NCBI RefSeq assembly: GCF_000260985.4
Contig: NC_017857.3
Coordinates: forward strand, 558,001-622,000
DNA length: 64,000 bases
Source of the DNA: Methylophaga nitratireducenticrescens
GTDB lineage: Bacteria > Pseudomonadota > Gammaproteobacteria > Nitrosococcales > Methylophagaceae
Reading direction: 5' to 3'
In this document: positions 1 to 10,048 of the stretch, piece after piece
How the letters are laid out: each line of letters begins with the position of its first letter
Numbering within the stretch: the stretch's first letter is position 1
Program-made: the position numbers and the translations under genes
Notes under the pieces: model-generated
Told to the model about the DNA's origin: nothing
Database searches by the model: none
Seen by the model: the letters and a program-made list of their open reading frames with translations, nothing else

Positions 1-195
1 ACGGATACCGCCAACGTGATCATTATGATGATGGGTGACTAAGATGGCCGCAGGAAGCAGATCGTTTTTTTCGATAAAGTTAATCACTGGACCCGCATCA
101 CCCGGATCAACAATTAATACGTCCTGATTCCCGGCTGACTGGATCAACCAGATATAATTATCATTAAATGCCTTAACGGCATGAATTTGTAACAT
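1..195 (-). CDS. gloB: Hydroxyacylglutathione hydrolase (glyoxalase II), N-terminal part
   Basis: This is the first 65 residues of a metallo-beta-lactamase-fold protein; the rest runs off the left edge of the window. It begins MLQIHAVKAFNDNYIWLI, as GloB proteins do, and residues 54-60 carry the THHHNDH metal-binding motif of the family. The known role is hydrolysis of S-lactoylglutathione to D-lactate and glutathione in cytosolic methylglyoxal detoxification. It diverges from the methyltransferase gene at 219 with only 23 bases between starts. In E. coli gloB likewise lies next to yafS, rnhA and dnaQ, which supports the call. Confidence 0.93.
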   Translation of the reverse strand, partial: MLQIHAVKAFNDNYIWLIQSAGNQDVLIVDPGDAGPVINFIEKNDLLPAAILVTHHHNDHVGGIR

Positions 196-218
196 TTCTA
201 ACTCCGCCGGAATGGCCT

Positions 219-944
219 ATGTGTAATTATAAAGAGCAAGACCGCGAGATGACACAATGGTGGCAATCTTCGCTTGCCCGTTATATACAAAGCCAGGAAC
301 AACAATGGCTGAAGTATCAACAGGCAAAGTTGCATGGTTTTTTTCAGCTGCAGCTTGGCGGACAAATGCTTATTCTACCGACTTCATTGCGACCTTGTTA
401 TCAGGCTTTAATGGGAAGCAGCGGACAATTTTATGCGCAAAGTGAACAACTGCCATTTAAGTCTGACAGTGTTGATGTGATGCTGTTGCAACATGTGGTG
501 GAATTTTCGCGCCAACCGCATCAATTGTTACGAGAAGCCGACAGAGTGTTAAACGAAGACGGCACAATGGTAATACTATGTTTTAACCCGTTTAGCGTAT
601 GGGGTTTACGTCGATTATTTTCCTGGCAGGATAGTTTGCCGTGGCGGGGACAGTTTTTTTCACGTCAGCGGTTAAAAGATTGGCTGTCATTGTTGGATTT
701 TGATGTAGTGGAAGCCCGATCGATCATTTATTGTCCCCCATGGCAAAATGAACGCTGGATAAAACGCGGTGGTTTTTTAGAAAGATGGGGGCGACGTCTC
801 TGGCCATATCTTGGTGGCGTCACCGCAATTGTCGCTAAAAAGCGCACTTTTCTGGTGACCCCATTACAAAGCCGGTGGCAAAATAGGAAATTATTTCCCA
901 GACCACAACTGGTGAATCCCTCAGCAACACGAAAAGAGCATTAA
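219..944 (+). CDS. Class I SAM-dependent methyltransferase (YafS-like)
   Basis: A 241-residue protein with the layout of a Methyltransf_11 domain: [18 protein letters not shown] at about 79-96 fits motif IV and the post-motif region, followed by [15 protein letters not shown]. The glycine-rich SAM loop is poorly conserved. The substrate is unknown. Its place between gloB and rnhA matches E. coli yafS. The start at 219 is not certain: an ATG at 249 would also give a full domain, and neither has a strong ribosome site. The stop codon overlaps the rnhA start (TAATG), so the two are probably translated together. Confidence 0.8.
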   Translation: MCNYKEQDREMTQWWQSSLARYIQSQEQQWLKYQQAKLHGFFQLQLGGQMLILPTSLRPCYQALMGSSGQFYAQSEQLPFKSDSVDVMLLQHVVEFSRQPHQLLREADRVLNEDGTMVILCFNPFSVWGLRRLFSWQDSLPWRGQFFSRQRLKDWLSLLDFDVVEARSIIYCPPWQNERWIKRGGFLERWGRRLWPYLGGVTAIVAKKRTFLVTPLQSRWQNRKLFPRPQLVNPSATRKEH

Positions 945-1387
945 TGGAACACGTTGAAATTTTTACCGATGGTGCCTGCAGTGGTAATCCGGGGCCGGGA
1001 GGTTGGGGAACCATTCTTCGTGCCAAAGATAACGAAAAGGAGTTATCCGGCGGCGAAAAAATGACCACCAATAATCGAATGGAAATGATGGCAGTTATAG
1101 CCGGTCTGGAAGCATTGAAAAGACCCTGTCATGTCACCATTACCACCGATTCACAATATGTGATGAAAGGTATGACGGAATGGTTGAAAGGCTGGAAAGC
1201 CAAAAATTGGCGAACTGCCGGCCGACAACCAGTGAAAAATGCTGATTTATGGCAACGTATGGACGCAGCTTCCCAGCCACATAAATTATCCTGGCAATGG
1301 GTTCGGGGTCATGATGGTCATCCGGAAAATGAACGTGCCGATCAGCTGGCGGTAGCAGCACGTACTCAAATTGCATTACAGGACTAA
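944..1387 (+). CDS. rnhA: Ribonuclease HI
   Basis: A 147-residue RNase HI. It cleaves the RNA strand of RNA-DNA hybrids such as R-loops and primers. All four acidic catalytic residues are visible: D9 in [17 protein letters not shown]47 in NNRMEMMA, D69 in TTDSQYV and D133 in NERADQLA. H123 in RGHDGH is also present, and the basic handle region lies at about 80-100. The length is close to the E. coli enzyme. It overlaps the methyltransferase by one base and is followed after 3 bases by dnaQ in the same direction; in E. coli rnhA and dnaQ are divergent. Confidence 0.97.
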   Translation: MEHVEIFTDGACSGNPGPGGWGTILRAKDNEKELSGGEKMTTNNRMEMMAVIAGLEALKRPCHVTITTDSQYVMKGMTEWLKGWKAKNWRTAGRQPVKNADLWQRMDAASQPHKLSWQWVRGHDGHPENERADQLAVAARTQIALQD

Positions 1388-1390
1388 CCG

Positions 1391-2122
1391 ATGGCAGAGC
1401 AAACCAGTCAACGACAAATTGTTTTAGATACTGAAACCACCGGCCTCAGTACAGCAGATGATCACCGCATTATTGAAATCGGCTGTGTTGAATTAGTGAA
1501 TCGACGGCTGACTGGTGAGACGTTTCATCAATATATAAATCCACAGCGGGAAATTGATGCCGGGGCGATAGAGGTTCATGGCATTACCAATGAATCATTA
1601 GCCGATAAACCTTTATTTGCAGACATAGCTACAGATTTTCTGCGGTTTATTGAAGGGGCTGAATTGATTATTCATAACGCCGCGTTTGACGTGGGATTCT
1701 TAAATCATGAACTAACCAAGTTAGGCCACACCACCAAAATTGACGATATTTGTTCAGTGATGGACACGCTAAAACTTGCGCGGGATAAACATCCGGGTCA
1801 GAAAAACAACCTGGATGCGTTATGTAAACGCTATGGGGTGGATAATTCCAACCGGGAATTACATGGTGCCTTATTAGATGCCGAGATTCTGGCAGACGTC
1901 TATCTGATGATGACAGGTGGTCAGGTCAGCTTGTCACTGGCAGCCGAGCAATTCGAACCGCAACACGATGCACAGCAAAATGAGCTCACGACAATTGAAC
2001 GTCCTCGTACAGAATTAAAGGTCATTGAGGCCGACGCAGCAGAGTTGGCTGCTCATCAGGCCATGCTGGAAAAATTACAGGCCAGCAGCGATGGAAATTG
2101 TGTCTGGCTTAAGCAAAGTTGA
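1391..2122 (+). CDS. dnaQ: DNA polymerase III epsilon subunit (proofreading 3'-5' exonuclease)
   Basis: 243 residues, the same length as E. coli DnaQ. The ExoI motif is DTETTG with D13 and E15, ExoII is HNAAFDVGFLNHEL, and the ExoIII epsilon motif is HGALLDAEILADVYL. It supplies the proofreading activity of the replicative polymerase core. A charged, less conserved C-terminal tail from about 185 is where the family binds the alpha subunit. It follows rnhA after 3 bases and is probably co-transcribed with it. A heat-shock promoter for the next gene begins about 30 bases after the stop. Confidence 0.97.
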   Translation: MAEQTSQRQIVLDTETTGLSTADDHRIIEIGCVELVNRRLTGETFHQYINPQREIDAGAIEVHGITNESLADKPLFADIATDFLRFIEGAELIIHNAAFDVGFLNHELTKLGHTTKIDDICSVMDTLKLARDKHPGQKNNLDALCKRYGVDNSNRELHGALLDAEILADVYLMMTGGQVSLSLAAEQFEPQHDAQQNELTTIERPRTELKVIEADAAELAAHQAMLEKLQASSDGNCVWLKQS

Positions 2123-2152
2123 AGTTGTTTTAACAAAAAGTTCTGTCCGCCG

Positions 2153-2180
2153 CTTGAAATCAGATTTTTGACCCCCAAGT
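2153..2180 (+). promoter_or_regulatory. Sigma-32 (RpoH) heat-shock promoter for grpE
   Basis: CTTGAAA at 2153-2159 and CCCCAAGT at 2173-2180 are separated by 13 bases. This matches the RpoH consensus CTTGAAA / CCCCATNT at all but one of the conserved positions. It lies 38 bases upstream of the grpE start codon. Confidence 0.85.
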
Positions 2181-2218
2181 AGCAGCTTTGTGTTGAGCAA
2201 AGCGGAATCTGATTAATC

Positions 2219-2776
2219 ATGAGCAACGAAGAAATCGAAAAATCGACGGCGGAATCTGAGCCGGTCGAAACCTCATCCGAAACAGCTGAGTCAGCTCAGC
2301 AAGCGGAATCTGAAGCAGATGTTGTAAAACAGCTGGAAGATGCACGTAACAAAGCCGATGAACATTGGAACGAATTGCTGCGTGCCAGAGCGGATCTGGA
2401 AAATATGCGTCGCAGACACAGTCGTGATCTGGAAAACGCCCACAAACATGCGCTGGACAAGTTCGTAACAGAGCTGTTGCCTATCTGCGACAGCCTGGAA
2501 CTTGGTCTTGACGCAGCAAAAAATGAAGATGCCAAGCTTGAAACTGTTCGGGATGGCATGGAAATGACACTTAAAATGTTCATGAGCTCGATCGGGAAAT
2601 TCGGCCTGGAGCAGCTTGATCCGGAAGGTGAGGCTTTTGATCCTGACCTGCATCAGGCGATGGCGATGCAGCCTGAAGAAGGCGTAGAAGCTAACCATGT
2701 ATTGAAAGTCATGCAGAAAGGTTATCGATTTAATGGGCGTCTGCTACGTCCGGCGATGGTAGTGGTCTCTCAATAA
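2219..2776 (+). CDS. grpE: Nucleotide exchange factor GrpE
   Basis: 185 residues. GrpE dimers release ADP from DnaK. The first 35 residues are acidic and disordered, followed by a long coiled coil ([20 protein letters not shown]) and the C-terminal beta domain with the typical ending [18 protein letters not shown]. It heads the grpE-dnaK-dnaJ chaperone block and has its own sigma-32 promoter. The ribosome site is weak (AAAGCGGAA about 10 bases upstream). Confidence 0.97.
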   Translation: MSNEEIEKSTAESEPVETSSETAESAQQAESEADVVKQLEDARNKADEHWNELLRARADLENMRRRHSRDLENAHKHALDKFVTELLPICDSLELGLDAAKNEDAKLETVRDGMEMTLKMFMSSIGKFGLEQLDPEGEAFDPDLHQAMAMQPEEGVEANHVLKVMQKGYRFNGRLLRPAMVVVSQ

Positions 2777-2794
2777 CCTGACGAAATTTAAGGG

Positions 2795-2822
2795 CTTGAA
2801 ATCAAAATTTCCTGCCCCATCT
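2795..2822 (+). promoter_or_regulatory. Sigma-32 (RpoH) heat-shock promoter for dnaK
   Basis: CTTGAAA at 2795-2801, a 13-base spacer and CCCCATCT at 2815-2822 match the RpoH consensus CTTGAAA / CCCCATNT exactly. It lies 54 bases upstream of the dnaK ATG. An in-frame TTG inside this promoter lengthens the dnaK reading frame artificially. Confidence 0.93.
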
Positions 2823-2876
2823 ATTATCACAACGGCTGGAATAGCCAGACGAACTAAGTACGATGGAGAAAAGATT

Positions 2877-4799
2877 ATGGGTAGAATTATTGGTATTGAC
2901 TTGGGTACGACCAACTCATGTGTAGCGGTGATGGAAGACGGTAAAGCCCGTGTCATCGAAAACAGTGAAGGCGATCGCACAACCCCGTCAATTGTTGCAT
3001 TTAACAAAGATAACGAAGTGATGGTAGGTCAATCTGCCAAACGTCAGGCTGTTACTAACGCTAAAAACACGTTGTATGCAATCAAGCGTTTGATTGGCCG
3101 TAAATTCAAAGACGATGTTGTTCAGCGCGATATCGATATGGTGCCGTATAAAATCGTTGAAGCCGATAATGGCGATGCCTGGGTAGAAGCCAACGGCAAA
3201 AAAATGGCGCCACCAGAAATTTCAGCGCGCGTTTTGATGAAAATGAAAAAAACCGCTGAAGAATTTTTGGGTGAAGAAGTCACTCAAGCGGTTGTTACCG
3301 TTCCGGCTTATTTCAATGACTCACAACGTCAAGCCACTAAAGATGCGGGCAAGATTGCCGGTCTGGAAGTCAAACGTATCATCAACGAACCAACCGCTGC
3401 AGCTCTGGCTTATGGCATGGACAAAAAACGTGGTGATTCCACCGTTGTTGTATACGATTTGGGTGGTGGTACGTTTGACGTATCGATCATTGAAATTGCT
3501 GATATTGAAGGTGAGCATCAGTTTGAAGTACTGGCTACCAACGGTGATACATTCCTGGGTGGTGAAGACTTTGACCAACGCATCATTGATTATCTGGTTG
3601 CTGAATTCAAAAAAGACCAGGGCGTTGATCTGAGTAAAGATCCATTGGCCTTGCAACGTTTGAAAGATGCTGCCGAGAAAGCCAAAATTGAGTTGTCTTC
3701 CAGCTCTCAAACGGACATTAATCTGCCTTACATTACTGCAGATGCCAGTGGTCCTAAACATATGGAAATCCGTTTGACCCGTGCCAAGCTGGAATCATTG
3801 GTAGAAGACTTGATTTCACGCAGTATGGAACCATGCAAAATGGCATTGAAAGATGCTGGCCTGAAATTGTCTGACATTAATGATGTCATTCTGGTTGGTG
3901 GTCAGACCCGCATGCCGAAAGTGCAGGAAGCGGTTAAAGAAATGTTTGGTAAAGAACCACGCCGTGACGTGAACCCGGATGAAGCGGTTGCCGTTGGTGC
4001 TGCAATTCAGGCTGCGGTGTTGGCTGGTGATGTGAAAGACGTATTGTTGCTGGACGTTACCCCATTAAGTCTGGGTATCGAAACCATGGGCGGCGTAATG
4101 ACCAAACTGGTTGAGAAAAACACCACCATCCCAACTAAAGCGAATCAGGTGTTTTCGACAGCAGATGATAATCAGCCGGCCGTTACTATCCATGTATTGC
4201 AGGGTGAACGTGAAATTGCCTCAGCCAATAAATCACTGGGACGTTTTGATTTAGCGGATATTCCACCTGCTCCACGTGGTACACCACAAATCGAAGTCAC
4301 CTTTGATATTGACGCTAACGGTATTCTGAACGTGTCTGCTAAAGATAAAGCGACAGGTAAAGAGCAGTCGATTGTGATTAAAGCTTCCAGCGGTCTGTCT
4401 GACGATGAAGTCGAACAAATGGTTAAAGATGCTGAAGCGCATGCTGATGAAGACCGTAAGTTCCATGAACTGGTCACAGTACGCAACCAGGCAGATGGTT
4501 TGATTCATGCGACCAACAAATCACTGACTGATCTGGGTGATAAAGTGGAAGCGGATGAAAAAGCCAAGATTGAAGCGGCCATTGAAGAGTTACAACAGGC
4601 TCTGAAAGGTGAAGATAAAGCGGATATCGAAGCCAAAACTGCTGCGTTGTCAGAAGCTGCCGGCACGCTGGCTGAACGTGCGTATGCTGAAAATGCAGAA
4701 GCAGGTGAAAGTGCCGCAACTGATGACTCAGCAGCACAAAACGATGATGTGGTAGATGCCGAATTTGAAGAAGTCGATGACGGCAATAAAAATTCATAA
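2877..4799 (+). CDS. dnaK: Hsp70 chaperone DnaK
   Basis: 640 residues. It opens [20 protein letters not shown], the phosphate-1 loop of the actin-like ATPase. [14 protein letters not shown] (phosphate 2) and [13 protein letters not shown] follow, then the substrate-binding beta domain, the helical lid and the acidic tail ending [12 protein letters not shown]. The ATG at 2877 is chosen because GGAGA lies 7 bases upstream and the protein then starts exactly at the conserved N-terminus; the longer frame from a TTG at 2796 would begin inside the heat-shock promoter. It works with GrpE and DnaJ, encoded on either side. Confidence 0.98.
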   Translation: MGRIIGIDLGTTNSCVAVMEDGKARVIENSEGDRTTPSIVAFNKDNEVMVGQSAKRQAVTNAKNTLYAIKRLIGRKFKDDVVQRDIDMVPYKIVEADNGDAWVEANGKKMAPPEISARVLMKMKKTAEEFLGEEVTQAVVTVPAYFNDSQRQATKDAGKIAGLEVKRIINEPTAAALAYGMDKKRGDSTVVVYDLGGGTFDVSIIEIADIEGEHQFEVLATNGDTFLGGEDFDQRIIDYLVAEFKKDQGVDLSKDPLALQRLKDAAEKAKIELSSSSQTDINLPYITADASGPKHMEIRLTRAKLESLVEDLISRSMEPCKMALKDAGLKLSDINDVILVGGQTRMPKVQEAVKEMFGKEPRRDVNPDEAVAVGAAIQAAVLAGDVKDVLLLDVTPLSLGIETMGGVMTKLVEKNTTIPTKANQVFSTADDNQPAVTIHVLQGEREIASANKSLGRFDLADIPPAPRGTPQIEVTFDIDANGILNVSAKDKATGKEQSIVIKASSGLSDDEVEQMVKDAEAHADEDRKFHELVTVRNQADGLIHATNKSLTDLGDKVEADEKAKIEAAIEELQQALKGEDKADIEAKTAALSEAAGTLAERAYAENAEAGESAATDDSAAQNDDVVDAEFEEVDDGNKNS

Positions 4800-4821
4800 T
4801 CTTTCACACAATTAACTAAAA

Positions 4822-4857
4822 ACAGGCGTAGGCATTGAGCTTACGCCTGTCTTGTTT
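4822..4857 (+). terminator. Stem-loop between dnaK and dnaJ
   Basis: ACAGGCGTA at 4822-4830 pairs perfectly with TACGCCTGT at 4842-4850 around an 11-base loop, followed by CTTGTTT. The T tract is weak, so this is more likely a leaky terminator or mRNA-stabilising hairpin that sets the dnaK:dnaJ ratio than a full stop. Confidence 0.6.
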
Positions 4858-4880
4858 AAGAGATACAAGAAAAACACAAC

Positions 4881-5993
4881 ATGGCCAAACAAGACTATTA
4901 CGAACTACTTGGTGTATCGCGCACTGCGACAGAAGCTGAAATCAAAAAAGCCTATCGTCGTATGGCGATGAAATATCATCCTGATCGTAATCCGGATGAT
5001 GCAACTGCTGAAGCCAGGTTTAAAGAGGCTAAAGAAGCTTACGAAATTCTGTCTGATTCCCAAAAACGTGCCGCTTATGATCAATTTGGTCATGCTGGAG
5101 TAGATAACAGTAATGGCGGTGGTGGGTTCAGAAGCTCCGGCGGTTTCAGCGATATTTTTGGCGATGTATTTAATGATATTTTCGGCGGTGGCGGTCCGGG
5201 TGGACAAAGCTTCCGTGGTGCCGATTTACGCTATCGCCTGGATCTGACGCTGGAAGAAGCAGTCGCCGGTACCACAGCAAAAATACGCATTCCGGTGAAT
5301 GTGGAGTGTAAAACCTGTAATGGTTCCGGTGCCAAACCTGGCACACAACCCGTTACCTGTACGACCTGTGGCGGACATGGTCAGGTGCGTATCCAACAAG
5401 GCTTTTTCACTGTTCAGCAAGCCTGTCCACATTGTCGTGGAACGGGTCAGATGATTCAGGATCCTTGTCATGATTGTCATGGTCAAGGCGTCGTACAAGA
5501 GCATAAAACGCTGTCGGTTAAAGTTCCCGCCGGTGTTAATACGGGTGATCGCATTCGTCTTGCTGGTGAAGGTGAAGCCGGAAGCCGTGGTGCCCCAGCC
5601 GGTGATTTATATGTCGAAGTTGCGGTTAAACGTCACGATGTATTTACCCGTGATGGTAATAACCTGTTTGCCGATGTACCAATCAGTTTCACCACCGCCT
5701 GCCTGGGCGGAGAACTGGAAGTTCCCACATTGCAGGGTAAAGCCGTGCTGAAAGTGCCTGAAGGTACGCAAACTGGCCAGCAATTCAAGATGCGCGGTAA
5801 AGGTGTCAAATCAGTCCGTACCGGTGAAGTTGGCGATTTAATGTGTCGCGTGATTATTGAAACGCCGGTTAAATTATCGAAAAAACAAAAAGAGTTGTTG
5901 CAGGAGTTTGCCGAAACAATGGAAGGTTCCGGGGCAACCCACAGTCCAAAACACGAATCGTGGCTTGATGCTGTAAAACGTTTTTTTGAATAA
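4881..5993 (+). CDS. dnaJ: Hsp40 co-chaperone DnaJ
   Basis: 370 residues. The J domain covers about 1-70 with the HPD motif at 33-35. A Gly/Phe-rich linker covers about 76-112. Four CxxCxGxG zinc-binding repeats have cysteines at 143/146, 160/163, 182/185 and 196/199. The C-terminal substrate-binding domain follows. DnaJ stimulates the DnaK ATPase and delivers clients. It is 81 bases downstream of dnaK, behind a stem-loop and without a heat-shock promoter of its own, so expression probably depends on read-through from dnaK. Confidence 0.98.
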   Translation: MAKQDYYELLGVSRTATEAEIKKAYRRMAMKYHPDRNPDDATAEARFKEAKEAYEILSDSQKRAAYDQFGHAGVDNSNGGGGFRSSGGFSDIFGDVFNDIFGGGGPGGQSFRGADLRYRLDLTLEEAVAGTTAKIRIPVNVECKTCNGSGAKPGTQPVTCTTCGGHGQVRIQQGFFTVQQACPHCRGTGQMIQDPCHDCHGQGVVQEHKTLSVKVPAGVNTGDRIRLAGEGEAGSRGAPAGDLYVEVAVKRHDVFTRDGNNLFADVPISFTTACLGGELEVPTLQGKAVLKVPEGTQTGQQFKMRGKGVKSVRTGEVGDLMCRVIIETPVKLSKKQKELLQEFAETMEGSGATHSPKHESWLDAVKRFFE

Positions 5994-6010
5994 GATATTT
6001 GCCAATAGGA

Positions 6011-6049
6011 AGCTGACTGGGCTATTTTTGCCAGCCAGCTTTTTATTTT
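6011..6049 (+). terminator. Rho-independent terminator after dnaJ
   Basis: AGCTGACTGG at 6011-6020 pairs with CCAGCCAGCT at 6031-6040 (one mismatch), followed by TTTTATTTT. Confidence 0.8.
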
Positions 6050-6053
6050 CTGA

Positions 6054-6887
<834 letters not shown>

Positions 6888-7460
6888 TTAATAGCGAGCG
6901 GCCTGTTCGCGCGCTGCTTTGGCGCCAGCCTTATCGCCCTTTTTAGTGCGAATATCCGCCAATAATAACCAAAAGCGTTTTTGTTCGGTGTTATCGCCTT
7001 TTGCATATGACACGCCTTTTAAAGCGACTTGTTCCGCCAGGCGAAAATCTTCCAGTTCATAGTGTGCTTTGGCTAACTGATAATAGACTTTTGGATCGCT
7101 GGGGGCGATACGTTGGGCGCGCTGCAACCGTGATTGCGCTGCCGACATATTGCCCTGTTGTTGATATTTTTCTGCATCACTTAATAATGCCAGCACGGCA
7201 GGGTTGGTTGGTGCTGGAGCGGGTTTAGTGGTGGGTATATCAGTGCCTGTCGATTCGCCCGGTGGAAGTGGCATGGCTTGTGGATTAGCCTGCTGGCTTG
7301 GCACAGGACTGGTTTGTGCTGATTCAGTTGTTGGTGACGATGCGGGTACATCTCTGCTCTCTACCGCAGGTCTTTGGCTGACCGGTGTGGTACTACAGGC
7401 AGATAAAAACATGACCAGGCTGGCCATAATAAAAAGCATTTTGTGCATTGTTACTGGCAT
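6888..7460 (-). CDS. TPR-repeat lipoprotein downstream of mrcB
   Basis: 190 residues. A lipoprotein signal (hydrophobic KMLFIMASLVMFLSAC with an LSAC lipobox) is followed by a Pro/Ser/Thr-rich linker and then TPR-like helices (AQSRLQRAQRIAPSDPKVYY, LAKAHYELEDFRLAEQVAL). The start at 7460 is chosen because it yields the signal peptide; the longer frame would overlap mrcB. It lies 7 bases after mrcB on the same strand and is probably co-transcribed. By analogy with lipoprotein partners of class A penicillin-binding proteins it could act with PBP1b, but no LpoB similarity is visible, so that is only an inference. Confidence 0.8.
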   Translation of the reverse strand: MPVTMHKMLFIMASLVMFLSACSTTPVSQRPAVESRDVPASSPTTESAQTSPVPSQQANPQAMPLPPGESTGTDIPTTKPAPAPTNPAVLALLSDAEKYQQQGNMSAAQSRLQRAQRIAPSDPKVYYQLAKAHYELEDFRLAEQVALKGVSYAKGDNTEQKRFWLLLADIRTKKGDKAGAKAAREQAARY

Positions 7461-7467
7461 AACGGAC

Positions 7468-9821
7468 CTATCTGAAAATATCTTTGACCCAATCGATTGA
7501 ACGTTTGATGGGATTTTCGATAAAAGTTTCTTCTGGTGTGGAACAGGCAGCTGTTTCTGTCGGTTGTGTGCCACTGATAAACGGTATTTGTGTGGCATTC
7601 TCGCATAAACCATCGGCAAGTTTTCCGCTTAACGGATCAATCCAGAGCATTTCAATACCTTCAGGCATCGCCGGCTCGTAGGATTGTAATGGTTCCTGTG
7701 CAATATACCGCGTCCAGGCACGTAAGGCCCCACTCGAGCCGGTGATTGGCATCGGACTATTATCATCCAACCCCAGCCAGACTACAGCGAGACGATTGCC
7801 GGTAAACCCGGCAAACCAACTGTCACGCTGTTGATCCGATGTTCCGGTTTTGCCGGCAGTATTGATATTAATCGGCAACTGTTGATAGATGCTACGGCCG
7901 GTACCACTGCGGGTAACCTGCTGCAAATTGTATTGCAGCAAAAACATGGGTTTCTCATCAATACTTTGCTGCAATTGAAATGGATAGCTGGAAAGTGGTT
8001 CACCTGCACTGTCGGTGACAGTACGAATGGTGCGTGGTGGAATCTGAAACCCGGTTGCGGCAATCGTCTGATACATACTGGCAACTTCCAGTGTCGATAA
8101 ACTCTGCGCACCTAATAATAATGACGGATAGGCATCCATAGGCCGATCAACCCCGAGACGTTTCAGGGTGTCGATCACTTTTTCTACTCCCAGCTCCATC
8201 CCCAGTTGCGCGGTCGACAGATTATAGGAATGCGTCAAAGCTTCATGCATAGGGACTATGCCATGGGTTTGGCCATCATAATTTTTGGGGGACCAGGTTT
8301 GCTGGTTGGGTAAGGTCAGGCTGAAAGGTGAATCGTCCAGTTCACTTATCAAGGTATACCCCTGTTCCAAAGCGGTAAGATAAACAGCAGGTTTTACCAG
8401 CGAACCAATCGGCCGACTGGCATCTAAGGCACGGTTGAAACCCTGATAGCGGGTATTGCGATCGCCAATCAACGCCAGTACTTCACCTGTTTGTGGATCC
8501 GTAACCACCATGCTGCCCTGAAGTTTAGCCAGACTTTCACCATAGGTTCTGCCTAAATCTTCAATGGTGCTGACCAGAGAAGCTTCTGCTTTATGCTGAC
8601 TGATAGGATCCAGACTGGTGAAAATCTTTAGTCCTTCTGAGCCAAGATCTTCATCTTTATATTCTCGACGTAATTGCCGTTTTACTAAATCAATATAGGC
8701 CGGATAAGCCTCTTTCATCGAACTGCCTGATGGAACGACATCCAGTTCAGCCGTTGAGGCCAGCATGTATTCTTCATCGGTTATAGAACCTTGCTGATGC
8801 AAAACACTCAGCACCAGATTCCGTCGCGTTTTGGCACGCTCAGGATTACGCCGTGGATCATAATAGGATGGACCTTTTACCAGACCGGCCAATAACGCCA
8901 ATTGATGTAATTTGAGTTCCTGTATTGGCTGGGAAAAATAATGTGCCGCACCCAGACCAAAGCCATGAATGGCACGATTGCCGGATTGGCCCAGGTAGAC
9001 CTCATTCAAATAGGCTTCGAGAATTTCGTCTTTGCTGTAATGAAATTCGAGGAGCATCGCCATTGGCAATTCCAGCATTTTGCGTAGCAAAGTACGATCG
9101 GCTGTCAGATAAAAGTTTTTAATTAATTGCTGGGTTAAGGTGCTGCCTCCCTGCACAAATGCCCCTGCACGAATATTGGCTAAGGTTGCACGAGCAATGC
9201 CTTTAGGTGAAATACCAAAATGATCATAAAAATCCCGATCTTCAATCGCGATTAATGCATCAATAAACGCCTGCGGCGCTTCTTCCAGCTGAATTAAATC
9301 TCTATCTTCATTATTAAGTGGATAAATACCGCCGATTAGGGCGGGTTCAAGACGGATTAATGTGAGTGACTGCTGATCCGCCGAACGGATCTGACTTAAG
9401 CTGTCACCACTGAACTTTAAAATAAGTTGTCTGGCTGGTTCATGTTCGTCTGGGAAGTGAAAACCGCGAGTAGAAAGCGTTGCCCGTGAAGCAGAAAAAG
9501 TGACTTGTCCTGGTGCGCTGACCTTATCAACAAATTGATAGCCCAACGCTTTTAGTTCAATTTTTAAATCATTGAGTGACACTGGTGCGCCAACATATAA
9601 CTCAAGTGGTCTGGCAAAGACTTTAGCGGGTAGAGCCCAGCGTTTGCCCTCAAACTGACTGCGGATTTGCTGATCCAGATACAGTGTTGCCCCACCTAGC
9701 AAAAGCAGAATAATAAACAGCAGCTTGAACAGTGTGCCTTTAGAAATGAAGGCTTTACGGTTTTTTTTAGAGCGAGAATTACGCCGCTGCTGGGATGGAG
9801 TGGGATTTTTTTACTTACCAT
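7468..9821 (-). CDS. mrcB: Penicillin-binding protein 1B, frameshifted near the N-terminus
   Basis: A bifunctional class A peptidoglycan synthase. Numbering as a repaired 784-residue protein: basic cytoplasmic tail 1-28; membrane segment about 30-50; UB2H domain about 75-145; GT51 transglycosylase with catalytic E194 (AIEDRDFYDHFG) and GGSTLTQQLIKN; transpeptidase with S474-LVK, S532-YN and K658-TGT. The natural start is the ATG at 9819-9821 (MVSKK), but the frame breaks in an A7 run (T7 at 9806-9812 on the plus strand); an A8 run would join them. Without that base, only a TTG at 9702 inside the membrane segment remains. Followed after 7 bases by a lipoprotein gene. Confidence 0.93.
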
Positions 9822-9982
9822 AACCTGAGGAGTGAGAGTAGAAAGAATGGCAATCGAAATGTGTCAGGCAAACCATAATGACTTTAGTTTGGCTGGAATA
9901 TCGTCAAGGTGCCGCTTATATTAGCAAAGTCTTTCAATAGTTACTTCTGCAATGATTATTTCTGACTATTTAAAGCGAAAAG

Positions 9983-10011
9983 TTGCTGACAATTCTGCTT
10001 GCTTCTATACT
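9983..10011 (+). promoter_or_regulatory. Possible sigma-70 promoter for the DUF898/M48 pair
   Basis: TTGCTG at 9983-9988, a 17-base spacer and TATACT at 10006-10011 resemble -35 and -10 boxes (3/6 and 5/6 matches). The GTG start is 38 bases further on. It sits in the 227-base divergent gap between mrcB and the DUF898 gene. Confidence 0.5.
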
Positions 10012-10048
10012 TCGGCAAAACTCATTAAAACAGACAAGGAGGTCTAAC

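Noticed and set aside
2796-2876. N-terminal extension of DnaK (27 residues from a TTG)
   Set aside because: The TTG lies inside the sigma-32 promoter, and the conserved protein begins at the ATG at 2877 with a good ribosome site.
3321-3761. Long open frame on the minus strand inside dnaK
   Set aside because: It is a shadow of dnaK codon use with no ribosome site or recognisable sequence; the same holds for the other antisense frames in core genes.
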